Source: Candidatus Latescibacterota bacterium
Lineage (GTDB): Bacteria; Latescibacterota; 4484-107
Direction of reading: 5' to 3'
Length of the DNA: 10,819 nt
Assembly (NCBI GenBank): GCA_030613045.1
Contig: JAUWMS010000035.1
Span: 1-10,819, forward strand
The notes under the pieces were generated by a model that was not told the DNA's origin, made no database searches, and worked only from the letters and a program-made list of their open reading frames with translations. Position 1 is the first letter of the stretch; each line of letters begins with the position of its first letter. The position numbers and the translations under genes were made by a program. Shown one piece after another: positions 1-4,609 of this stretch.

Positions 1-49
1 GCAAAGTAGGGCTTCAAATTTTTGAACCCTCAGTCTTGGGTTTTGTCTT

Positions 50-77
50 TTTTTGCGCTCTTTGCGCCTTTGCGGTG
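50..77. repeat. TTTGCG-type micro-tandem repeat
   Basis: Degenerate tandem units of the form TTTGCGCTC / TTTGCGCCT / TTTGCGGTG lie just upstream of exbD. The final CTTTGCGGTG (68-77) is identical to the end of a repeat arm at 7296-7305, so this is one copy of a dispersed family in this genome. No function is visible. Confidence 0.6.
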
Positions 78-90
78 AGATCTTTTCCCC

Positions 91-96
91 GGAGAA
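91..96 (+). promoter_or_regulatory. Ribosome binding site of exbD
   Basis: GGAGAA six bases before the ATG at 103; it fixes this ATG as the start. Confidence 0.7.
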
Positions 97-102
97 TTTG
101 CT

Positions 103-513
103 ATGCGATTTGAACGAAAATCAAAAGTAGGACAATCCATCCCCACCAGTTCCATGGCGGATATTGCGTTTCTTCTGTTGGTCTTCTTTATGGTTTCTAC
201 CGTATTCGTGCGATACAGGGGACTCTCCGTGATGCTGCCCGATGCGGAAAAAACCCAGAAGATCGAGACCAAGCGAAACATCACCCACATCTGGGCATCG
301 CCGGCCGGAGAGGTGATGATTGACGATATGCTGGTGAAGGATATGCCGACGTTGATGCGTGTTGTGGCGAATAAAATGCAGGAAAATCCCCGGATCATCG
401 TCTCCATCAAAGCGGACAAGCGCGCTCCGTACGGAGCGATTTCGGATGTGATGGAAGAATTGAGAAGGGCCGGAGCGCTCAGGATCAATTTTGCAACGAA
501 GCGGGAAAGATAG
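103..513 (+). CDS. exbD: ExbD/TolR-family biopolymer transport protein
   Basis: 136 aa, the usual size of ExbD. This inner-membrane protein uses the proton motive force together with ExbB to energise TonB (or, in TolR paralogues, TolA). The sequence has a short cytoplasmic N-terminus, one transmembrane helix at about residues 18-36 (MADIAFLLLVFFMVSTVFV), and a periplasmic domain ending in the family-typical block around residues 108-133 (YGAISDVMEELRRAGALRI). Asp20 in the helix corresponds to the essential proton-carrying Asp of ExbD. The start follows a GGAGAA site. A tonB gene lies 205 bp downstream on the same strand, which favours ExbD over TolR. No exbB is visible, and it would be expected just left of the window. 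The family call is firm; the ExbD-versus-TolR choice rests on the neighbour. Confidence 0.92.
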   Translation: MRFERKSKVGQSIPTSSMADIAFLLLVFFMVSTVFVRYRGLSVMLPDAEKTQKIETKRNITHIWASPAGEVMIDDMLVKDMPTLMRVVANKMQENPRIIVSIKADKRAPYGAISDVMEELRRAGALRINFATKRER

Positions 514-520
514 AACTGCA

Positions 521-549
521 TTTCAAAGATTTCAAAGATTTCAAAGATT
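521..549. repeat. Three exact 9-bp tandem repeats (TTTCAAAGA)
   Basis: TTTCAAAGA occurs three times without a mismatch at 521-529, 530-538 and 539-547, followed by TT. It begins 8 bp after the exbD stop. The unit length matches the 9-bp units at 661-693 but the sequence differs. Confidence 0.9.
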
Positions 550-584
550 GGACTTCGGCAATTTCAGTAGCTCACAATGATTGT

Positions 585-634
585 TCGTAGTGGGCGTTTC
601 GACGCCTTTAGCCGGGCTAAAATTCGTACTACGA
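585..634. repeat. Cloverleaf-like palindromic element A
   Basis: A 50-bp element built from three nested stems. The outer stem is TCGTAGT (585-591) with ACTACGA (628-634). Inside are GGCGT-TTCG-ACGCC (593-606, a 5-bp stem with a TTCG tetraloop) and TTTAGC-CGG-GCTAAA (607-621, a 6-bp stem with a 3-base loop). It lies in the exbD-tonB gap. It has the same architecture as the element at 3186-3237 but no shared sequence. It is not a tRNA: there is no T-loop or anticodon-type arm. It could be a non-autonomous mobile palindrome, a DNA cruciform or an RNA structure. Confidence 0.7.
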
Positions 635-660
635 GCCCGGATTGTGAGGTGCTGAATTTT

Positions 661-693
661 GGCAATCCTGGCAATTTTGGCAATTTAGGCAAT
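661..693. repeat. 9-bp tandem repeats (GGCAATYYT)
   Basis: GGCAATCCT, GGCAATTTT, GGCAATTTA and a final GGCAAT follow each other directly. The last copy supplies the ATG at 692, an apparent but unlikely start for tonB. Confidence 0.85.
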
Positions 694-718
694 GGGGACG
701 GGAAAGGATGGAGGGGCT

Positions 719-1381
719 ATGGTCCGAGGAAAAAATCCAGCAGTAGATCTGAAGCGAAAGTACAGGGCGGTCTTCGAGAAATGCCTTCTGCTCTCTCTGG
801 CCCTTCATCTGACCGTTTTTTCGGTAAGCCGGAAAGCGACGGTTACTGCCTACGAAGCGGTGAAGCAACAGGTCGTTATCCAAATCGAGGACATACCGGA
901 AACCAAACAGGAAGTCAAGCGTCCCCCGGCTCCGAAGCGGCCAGCCGTGCCCATCGAAGTCGAAAGCGAGGAACTACCGGACGACGTCACCATCGAGACT
1001 ACGGAACTGGACGTATGGGAGGAAAACATTCCGCCTCCGCCACCTCCAGCCGCCGTGGAAGCGCCTCCGCCCGAAGAAGATGAAATCGTCCCCTTCTGGC
1101 ACGTGGAAAAACCACCGGAACTCGTCCACGCGGTACCGCCAAAGTACCCGGAGATCGCCCGAAAAGCCCAGATGGAGGGGAAGATTTTTTTGCACCTCCT
1201 GGTGGGCAAAAACGGTGAAGTTGAGGACGTGAAATTCATTAAAGGCCCGGAGATCTTCAAAGAGGCCGCCATAAAAGCCGCGCGGCAATTCCGTTTTTCC
1301 CCGGCGCTGCAAAACGACAAGCCGGTACGGGTCTGGATGGCGGTCCCCATTGACTTCAAACTTACCGGTAGTTCACAATAG
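719..1381 (+). CDS. tonB: Energy transducer TonB
   Basis: 220 aa. TonB spans the periplasm and passes ExbB/ExbD-derived energy to outer-membrane receptors. I chose the ATG at 719 because GGAGGGG (710-716) precedes it; the ATG at 692 lies inside a tandem repeat and would add nine residues. A basic N-terminus is followed by one membrane segment at about 22-36, which contains S26-x3-H30, the Ser/His spacing of the TonB anchor motif. Next comes a Pro/Glu-rich periplasmic linker (about 58-132), including a six-proline run at 105-110. The TonB C-terminal domain occupies about 138-215, with the typical YPEIARKAQMEGKIFLHLLV and FRFSPALQNDKPVRVWM segments. The exbD gene upstream supports the call. Such transducers often serve siderophore, cobalamin or glycan receptors, but no receptor is visible here. 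Confidence 0.93.
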   Translation: MVRGKNPAVDLKRKYRAVFEKCLLLSLALHLTVFSVSRKATVTAYEAVKQQVVIQIEDIPETKQEVKRPPAPKRPAVPIEVESEELPDDVTIETTELDVWEENIPPPPPPAAVEAPPPEEDEIVPFWHVEKPPELVHAVPPKYPEIARKAQMEGKIFLHLLVGKNGEVEDVKFIKGPEIFKEAAIKAARQFRFSPALQNDKPVRVWMAVPIDFKLTGSSQ

Positions 1382-1651
1382 ATCGGCCTGTCCACAGTGC
1401 GGCAAAGCCGCAATCAAAGAATCGGGCACAAAGGCACAAAGGGACAAAGTAAATCGAAACGGATTTCACAGATCCTACAAGGGAAAACCTTGCCAAAAAA
1501 GCAAGACTTTGCAGGTCAGTAGCACAAAGGGATATCCCTTGCTGGGACACTTTTCCCTTTCCGTAAGAAGGGTATCGTGAGAGCTGAGAAACCGATGTTC
1601 ATAAAGTATCCGTGTGGTAACGCACCAGAGTAGCCCGGTATTTTTAAAAAA
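1382..1651. other. Gene-free gap with CACAAAGG repeats
   Basis: I see no credible gene between tonB and the ArsR gene. The gap holds degenerate CACAAAGG-type units (GGGCACAAAGGCACAAAGG onward, 1424-1449, and another copy near 1522-1530). It also has a perfect 14-bp palindrome AAGGGATATCCCTT (1527-1540) and a short CTTGC/GCAAG inverted pair around 1488-1505. There is no clear U-tract terminator after tonB. The open frame at 1350-1580 overlaps the end of tonB and is repeat-derived. Confidence 0.6.
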
Positions 1652-1673
1652 TTGAAAGAGGCTCATTTTTTCC

Positions 1674-1702
1674 TTGTTTTTTTCGTAATTATTCCGTATA
1701 TT
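1674..1702 (+). promoter_or_regulatory. Candidate sigma-70 promoter of the arsR gene
   Basis: TTGTTT (1674-1679), a 17-bp spacer and TATATT (1697-1702) resemble -35 and -10 elements. The surrounding DNA is much more AT-rich than the genes, as expected of a promoter, but also makes chance matches likely. Confidence 0.4.
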
Positions 1703-1703
1703 A

Positions 1704-1725
1704 TATATATTGAGTTTCATATATA
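1704..1725. promoter_or_regulatory. Candidate operator: AT-rich inverted repeat
   Basis: TATATAT (1704-1710) and ATATATA (1719-1725) form a 7-bp inverted repeat around an 8-base spacer. It sits just after the candidate -10 element and before the ArsR gene, where an ArsR-type repressor would be expected to bind for autoregulation. Alternating AT is easily palindromic, so this is suggestive only. Confidence 0.35.
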
Positions 1726-1783
1726 GCCCTTCTTTCTCTTTTCGCCCTTTTGCGTGCGCACGCGGAGGGCACCTCGGACAAAA

Positions 1784-2092
1784 ATGGCTGCCCCGACTAA
1801 GTTAGACATCGAGACCTTGAAAAAAGCCGCAGGGCTGTTGAAGACGATGGCCCATCCGGTGCGCCTGGACATCGTCCAGTGCCTAAGGGATCAGGAGCAT
1901 GCGGTCAGGGAGATCCAGGCGGCCATAGGAAAGCCCCAGGCGATCGTTTCGCAGCAGTTACGCGTGATGCGGGATCGGGGGGTGCTTTCTGCGCGGCGGG
2001 AAGGTACGACGGTCTATTATTCCGTGGCGCATCCGTTTGTCCTCTACGTGTTGAACTGTATGGTTCGCTGTGTACAAGAAGCGGAGTTATAA
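1784..2092 (+). CDS. ArsR-family winged-helix repressor, possibly thiol/persulfide-responsive
   Basis: 102 aa from the ATG at 1784, a typical ArsR length. GGAGGG (1763-1768) lies somewhat far upstream; a GTG at 1754 would add ten basic residues but has no ribosome binding site. The HTH is clear: MAHPVRLDIVQCL (22-34), then the recognition helix region QAIVSQQLRVMRDRGVL (52-68) and a wing with RREGTTVYYSV (71-81). The usual ArsR/SmtB metal motif (ELCVCDL) is absent; the matching helix reads HAVREIQAAI. Cysteines sit at C33 in the first DNA-domain helices and at C92 and C96 in the last helix. That layout recalls the two-Cys BigR/SqrR sulfide sensors (Cys about 66 residues apart there, 59 or 63 here). 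The thioredoxin and DUF6132 neighbours fit a redox or sulfur role. The family is firm and the ligand is inferred. Confidence 0.9.
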   Translation: MAAPTKLDIETLKKAAGLLKTMAHPVRLDIVQCLRDQEHAVREIQAAIGKPQAIVSQQLRVMRDRGVLSARREGTTVYYSVAHPFVLYVLNCMVRCVQEAEL

Positions 2093-2125
2093 TACGTTGC
2101 CGGGTATTTTTTTTCGCACAGTGGG

Positions 2126-2141
2126 TATAATTATAGCTATA
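2126..2141 (+). promoter_or_regulatory. Candidate internal promoter and operator before thioredoxin
   Basis: A consensus TATAAT (2126-2131) is directly followed by a perfect 10-bp palindrome TATAGCTATA (2132-2141). No good -35 box lies at 16-18 bp. If real, thioredoxin has its own promoter whose start region is covered by an AT palindrome, similar in placement to the one before the ArsR gene. Confidence 0.35.
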
Positions 2142-2182
2142 TATCAATGTTTTAACTTTCACCCCAAAACAGGGAAGTTCCT

Positions 2183-2593
2183 ATGAATTTGTTCGGGAAG
2201 CGATTCGGAGCGAAGACAGGAGAAGAAAAGCACGTCACCCTGAGTGAATTGGAAGAGGGGACGATGCCGGATGCCCCTCTCGCGGTATCGGACGCGGATT
2301 TTACAGACGTGGTGGCGCGATTTCCGATCGTAGTCATTGATTGCTGGGCTGCGTGGTGTATGCCGTGTCTTATGGTGGGTCCGATAATCGAAGATTTAGC
2401 GGGAGAGCTTCAGGGCAAGGTGGTCTTTGGTAAATTGGATGTGGATGACAGTCGGGACAGCGCCCAAACATATGGAATTCGCTCCATCCCTACGTTACTG
2501 GTCTTCAAGGACGGCCAACTGATCGACCAAATGGTGGGCGCTTCGCCCAAGGAGGAGCTGAAGCGTCGGCTCGAAGGATTTTTGGATGAATGA
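2183..2593 (+). CDS. Thioredoxin with WCMPC active site and N-terminal extension
   Basis: 136 aa: a complete thioredoxin fold (from about residue 33) preceded by about 30 extra residues. The redox-active pair is C59 and C62 in WAAWCMPC; the cis-proline is P103 in SIPTLLVF, and LDVDD (85-89) and GQLIDQMVG are also typical. It should be a cytoplasmic dithiol-disulfide reductant, since the N-terminus is charged and not a signal peptide. An additional Cys (C54) replaces the usual Phe five residues before the active site. AGGGAAG (2171-2177) supports the ATG at 2183. However, GGAAGAGGGG directly before an internal ATG at 2264 would give a conventional 109-aa thioredoxin, so either or both starts may be used. 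It follows the ArsR gene by 90 bp and precedes a DUF6132-like gene, suggesting a thiol or sulfur task. Confidence 0.93.
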   Translation: MNLFGKRFGAKTGEEKHVTLSELEEGTMPDAPLAVSDADFTDVVARFPIVVIDCWAAWCMPCLMVGPIIEDLAGELQGKVVFGKLDVDDSRDSAQTYGIRSIPTLLVFKDGQLIDQMVGASPKEELKRRLEGFLDE

Positions 2594-2631
2594 GATGAAG
2601 CCGATTCGCGGAGAGTAATACAGGCAGAAGG

Positions 2632-2661
2632 AAAGGTAAAGGTAAAGGTGAAGGTAGAGGG
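2632..2661. repeat. 6-bp tandem repeats (AAAGGT)
   Basis: AAAGGT occurs three times exactly (2632-2649), then GAAGGT and AGAGGG. GGTAGAGG at 2653-2660 is the reverse complement of CCTCTACC at 2712-2719, so the gap between thioredoxin and the DUF6132-like gene can fold on itself. Confidence 0.8.
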
Positions 2662-2741
2662 GAAGAAAGGCATTGTTGAGGCCTGCCTGTCTTTATTTGC
2701 CTATTCATTTACCTCTACCTGCTTTTATCTATTCGCGTCCT

Positions 2742-2748
2742 AAGGAGA
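2742..2748 (+). promoter_or_regulatory. Ribosome binding site deciding a GTG start
   Basis: AAGGAGA, six bases before GTG at 2755. It favours this GTG over the internal ATG at 2854, which would leave only the hydrophobic core. Confidence 0.75.
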
Positions 2749-2754
2749 CGAATC

Positions 2755-3021
2755 GTGATTGCAAAATCCCGATGTAACAAAAAAGAAAAGGAAGACTTCG
2801 AAGTGAAGGAAGGTCAATCGAGAGCAACGCAACCCGAACTCAAGAGAAAGGCTATGGTGCGTTTTGTTATCGGAGGAGCCATCGGCGGGATACTGGGGTT
2901 TTTGTACTATCGGCTGGTTGGCTGCCCTACGGGTGGCTGTCCATTGACCAGTAACCCCTATACGAGCATGCTATATGGGATGGTGCTCGGAGCGTTGATC
3001 GGGGGGCGTATCGGATCGTAG
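2755..3021 (+). CDS. Small DUF6132-like membrane protein with a cysteine pair
   Basis: 88 aa from a GTG start with a strong ribosome binding site. A charged, hydrophilic N-terminal part (1-36) precedes two short glycine-rich membrane segments at about 37-55 (FVIGGAIGGILGFLYYRLV) and 70-86. Between them is a loop GCPTGGCPLTSNPY with C57 and C62. This matches my memory of the DUF6132 family (two helices, conserved CxxGxCPxTSNP loop), whose biochemical role is unknown. The loop would place a vicinal Cys pair at the membrane surface, suited to thiol exchange or metal or persulfide binding. The thioredoxin 161 bp upstream is a natural partner. The extended N-terminus, with a further C7, is longer than I expect for the family. 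Confidence 0.75.
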   Translation: MIAKSRCNKKEKEDFEVKEGQSRATQPELKRKAMVRFVIGGAIGGILGFLYYRLVGCPTGGCPLTSNPYTSMLYGMVLGALIGGRIGS

Positions 3022-3185
3022 GGATACCCGAAGGTTAGGATCCAGAATTTTGATAACTGTCCGATTTCGTCCCGGATGCACAGAGGCACAAAGAACTTCT
3101 CGTGCTTCGTGGCTTGGTGTCTCTGTTCGGAGGGATAGAGGAACATTTATTTGATTCTCAGTCCTTAATGGAAGGAGTTCAAATA
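3022..3185. other. Gap with imperfect inverted repeat
   Basis: There is no gene here. CAGAGGCACAAAG (3081-3093) and CTTGGTGTCTCTG (3113-3125) form an 11-of-13 inverted repeat of the CACAAAG family also seen near 1424. AAGGAG (3172-3177) followed at good spacing by ATG (3185) looks like a start site, but the reading frame it opens is a shadow of the FmdB-like gene. Confidence 0.5.
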
Positions 3186-3237
3186 TGGAGTGCGGTAACC
3201 GTGTTACCGCATGCACCGACGCGGTCGGTGCACTCCA
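3186..3237. repeat. Cloverleaf-like palindromic element B
   Basis: A 52-bp element that is almost completely base-paired. The outer stem is TGGAGT (3186-3191) with ACTCCA (3232-3237). Hairpin 1 is GCGGTAAC-CGT-GTTACCGC (3192-3210). Hairpin 2 is GCACCGAC-GCG-GTCGGTGC (3213-3231). Only the bases at 3211-3212 are left between the hairpins. All three stems are perfect. It ends 33 bp before the FmdB-like start. It has the same design as the element at 585-634 but a different sequence. It lacks tRNA features; a small non-autonomous mobile palindrome or a folded 5' leader are the main options. Confidence 0.8.
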
Positions 3238-3259
3238 AAACTCTAAACATAATATACAA

Positions 3260-3269
3260 GGAGGAGGAA
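3260..3269 (+). promoter_or_regulatory. Ribosome binding site of the FmdB-like gene
   Basis: AAGGAGGAGG directly before ATG 3271, an extended match to the anti-Shine-Dalgarno sequence. It clearly marks this ATG rather than the one at 3185. Confidence 0.7.
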
Positions 3270-3270
3270 A

Positions 3271-3498
3271 ATGCCGATCTATGAATACGTATGCAAGGAT
3301 TGCGGAGAGAAATCGGAGATGCTGGTCCGGACTTCAGAAGAACGCGTGGCTTGTCCCTCTTGTGGCAGCGCTTCGATGAAAAAAGGGTTCTCCACGTTTG
3401 CCGTGTCCATGTCGTCGGGCTCTTCGAAGGGAGGTTGCACGGATGGGAGTTGTGGGCTTCCTGCTTCGTCGTGTGCGAGCGGCAGTTGTCCCTTCTAA
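3271..3498 (+). CDS. FmdB-type zinc ribbon protein with Cys-rich tail
   Basis: 75 aa. The N-terminus MPIYEYVCKDCG with C8/C11 and a second CPSCG at C28/C31 is the FmdB-family zinc ribbon, a small CxxC...CxxC fold found in many bacteria. The name comes from a formamidase regulator but most members have no known role. After the ribbon comes a Ser/Gly/Cys tail with C56, C61, C68 and C73 in two CxxGxC boxes (CTDGSC, CASGSC). This spacing resembles the CPTGGC loop of the DUF6132-like neighbour. The gene closes the ArsR-thioredoxin-DUF6132 stretch and is followed by a strong terminator. I infer metal or thiol chemistry; no specific function can be given. Confidence 0.88.
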   Translation: MPIYEYVCKDCGEKSEMLVRTSEERVACPSCGSASMKKGFSTFAVSMSSGSSKGGCTDGSCGLPASSCASGSCPF

Positions 3499-3519
3499 GA
3501 TGCGGACATTTTTTTGATC

Positions 3520-3556
3520 GGGCGATCTGCGAAAAGCGCAGGTCGCCCTTTTATTT
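3520..3556 (+). terminator. Rho-independent terminator after the FmdB-like gene
   Basis: The 12-bp stem GGGCGATCTGCG (3520-3531) and CGCAGGTCGCCC (3537-3548) has one G-U pair in RNA, a loop of AAAAG and a TTTTATTT tail (3549-3556). It separates the ArsR/thioredoxin group from the sigma factor operon. Confidence 0.9.
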
Positions 3557-3637
3557 GGGGTGCGCATTCAGGGGCTATGCGTCTGCACAAGAGGGGGTGT
3601 TCACCGTTCGCAATGGAGATATTTGCTCGATTTTGGG

Positions 3638-3666
3638 TTGACAACGAAGGGGAAATAGCGTATCAT
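3638..3666 (+). promoter_or_regulatory. Sigma-70 promoter of the ECF sigma operon
   Basis: A perfect TTGACA (3638-3643), exactly 17 bp, then TATCAT (3661-3666, five of six matches to TATAAT). It lies after the terminator and 214 bp before the sigma factor gene, leaving a leader of about 200 bases. It is the best promoter match in the window. Confidence 0.75.
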
Positions 3667-3676
3667 CTAACCCCCC

Positions 3677-3730
3677 ATGCTTTCCACGTGGGAAGAAGCA
3701 AGTCGAGAAAACCCGGCAAATCTGTGGTAA
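3677..3730 (+). other. Possible 17-codon leader ORF
   Basis: ATG at 3677 opens 17 codons (MLSTWEEASRENPANLW) ending in TAA at 3728-3730. With the promoter at 3638-3666 the transcript would start a few bases before this ATG, so translation would be nearly leaderless. There is no ribosome binding site (only a C-run precedes it). It may be chance. Confidence 0.2.
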
Positions 3731-3842
3731 GTCCCTAAGAACATATCGGGTTGCACAGCTTCTATCCTTGTTCAACAGAACGAGACACCCTGTTGGATCG
3801 TCAGAACGGGACGCTTTCTTGTGCCTCGCTCCGATTTTTTTT

Positions 3843-3871
3843 GGAACTTTTTCCCTATCCCAGGTGTTGAA
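3843..3871 (+). promoter_or_regulatory. Candidate ECF-type (autoregulatory) promoter
   Basis: GGAACTT (3843-3849), a 16-bp spacer and GTTGAA (3866-3871) resemble the RpoE-class pattern GGAACTT...GTCTAA. Transcripts would begin near 3878, leaving almost no leader for ATG 3880 but a suitable one, containing GGGAGAAG, for ATG 3901. ECF sigma genes are often autoregulated in this way. The match is by eye only. Confidence 0.4.
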
Positions 3872-3879
3872 AAGTCATT

Positions 3880-4512
3880 ATGGGAGAAGCGAGTGTGCTT
3901 ATGGCCGGGCCGAATGGCGGACGACTCGATCGTTCCGATGAAGAGCTGCTTCAGGACACCGTCGGCGGGGATCTCCGGGCCTTCGACGTCATCGTCCGAC
4001 GATACAGGGATCGGCTGCTCAATTTCGTCTTTCGATTCCTCGGCGACCGAACGGCGGCGGAGGACGTGGTACAGGAAACTTTTCTGCGGGTCTTTCGTAA
4101 AAGTGGGGAGTATCATGCCTCCGCGCGTTTCTCCACATGGCTTTTTACCATAGCGGGAAATTTGGCCAAAAGCGAGCTCAGACGGCGAAAACGAGGGCGT
4201 TTCACTTCACTGGGGTGGAACGAGGAGGCGGAGCAACACATAGAAATCCCGGACGATCGTCCGCGGCCCGATGCCTTTGCGGAAACCGAAATCGCGACCG
4301 AAGCCATCCAGAAGGCCATTGAATCGCTTCCGCCCAATCATAGACAGGTGGTCATTCTCAGCGATATTCAGGGCATGGCTTATGAGGAAATCGCTCAAAT
4401 TGTGGGCTGTCCCGTGGGCACGGTAAAATCACGGATCAACCGGGGGCGGTTGCGCCTTCAGAATAAATTAGAGCGGCTGGGCTATCTTCCCGATTCGATG
4501 GAGGCCGAATAA
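3880..4512 (+). CDS. RNA polymerase ECF sigma factor (RpoE/SigW-like)
   Basis: 210 aa from ATG 3880, or 203 aa from ATG 3901, which has the better ribosome binding site (GGGAGAAG, 3882-3889). ECF sigma factors direct RNA polymerase to stress promoters. Region 2 lies at about 34-104, with FDVIVRRYRDRLLNFVFRFL, the core-binding segment DRTAAEDVVQETFLRVFR (56-73) and FSTWLFTIAGNLAKSELRRRKR (84-105). Region 4 lies at about 142-197, with LPPNHRQVVILSDIQGMAYEEIA and the recognition helix region VGTVKSRINRGRLRLQ (179-194). An anti-sigma factor follows 97 bp downstream and an HtrA-like protein after that. This is the rpoE-rseA-degP type of order used for envelope stress. The family is certain; the specific regulon is not visible. 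Confidence 0.95.
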   Translation: MGEASVLMAGPNGGRLDRSDEELLQDTVGGDLRAFDVIVRRYRDRLLNFVFRFLGDRTAAEDVVQETFLRVFRKSGEYHASARFSTWLFTIAGNLAKSELRRRKRGRFTSLGWNEEAEQHIEIPDDRPRPDAFAETEIATEAIQKAIESLPPNHRQVVILSDIQGMAYEEIAQIVGCPVGTVKSRINRGRLRLQNKLERLGYLPDSMEAE

Positions 4513-4516
4513 AGTA

Positions 4517-4551
4517 AAAGTGCAAAATGAAAAGTGGAAAATGAAAAGTTG
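4517..4551. repeat. 14-bp tandem repeats between sigma and anti-sigma genes
   Basis: AAAGTGCAAAATGA (4517-4530) and AAAGTGGAAAATGA (4531-4544) differ at one base and are followed by AAAGTTG. TGCAAAATG (4521-4529) is the exact reverse complement of CATTTTGCA (4571-4579), so this spacer could form a hairpin upstream of the anti-sigma ribosome binding site. Confidence 0.75.
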
Positions 4552-4597
4552 CCTTCCTCGCTGTATGTTGCATTTTGCATCAGGGCCGGGAAGCATC

Positions 4598-4603
4598 AGG
4601 AGG
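4598..4603 (+). promoter_or_regulatory. Ribosome binding site of the anti-sigma gene
   Basis: AGGAGG with a six-base spacer to ATG 4610. It decides the start; an in-frame GTG at 4520 would begin inside the tandem repeat. Confidence 0.85.
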
Positions 4604-4609
4604 TTTACG

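Noticed and set aside
8..30. Hairpin AGGG-c-TTCAAA / TTTGAA-CCCT as a terminator of an upstream gene
   Set aside because: It has a bulge and no directly following T-run (the T-rich stretch starts about 10 bases later), so it is too weak to annotate.
585..634. tRNA or tRNA-like gene at the cloverleaf elements (also 3186-3237)
   Set aside because: They have only two inner hairpins with 3-4 base loops, no 7-base anticodon loop, no T-loop (TTCRANY) and no acceptor end; they are also too short.
521..693. CRISPR array
   Set aside because: The repeats are 9 bp and directly adjacent, with no spacers and no cas genes nearby.
850..1413. 187-codon - strand frame opposite tonB
   Set aside because: Its Gly/Ser-rich stretches are the antisense of the Pro/Glu-rich TonB linker.
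1488..1505. CTTGC/GCAAG hairpin as the tonB terminator
   Set aside because: The stem is only 5 bp and no T-run follows on the + strand.
3185..3379. 64-codon frame with a good ribosome binding site starting at 3185
   Set aside because: It reads through cloverleaf element B and then overlaps the FmdB-like gene in another frame. The protein shows no recognisable features, while the FmdB motifs are unmistakable in the other frame.
3667..3879. Riboswitch in the sigma factor leader
   Set aside because: I compared it by memory with cobalamin, c-di-GMP and SAM consensus features. Fragments look similar but the core conserved strings are absent.
4520..4609. Upstream GTG start of the anti-sigma factor
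   Set aside because: It lies in the 14-bp tandem repeat without a ribosome binding site; AGGAGG precedes the ATG at 4610 and the zinc-finger motif begins there.
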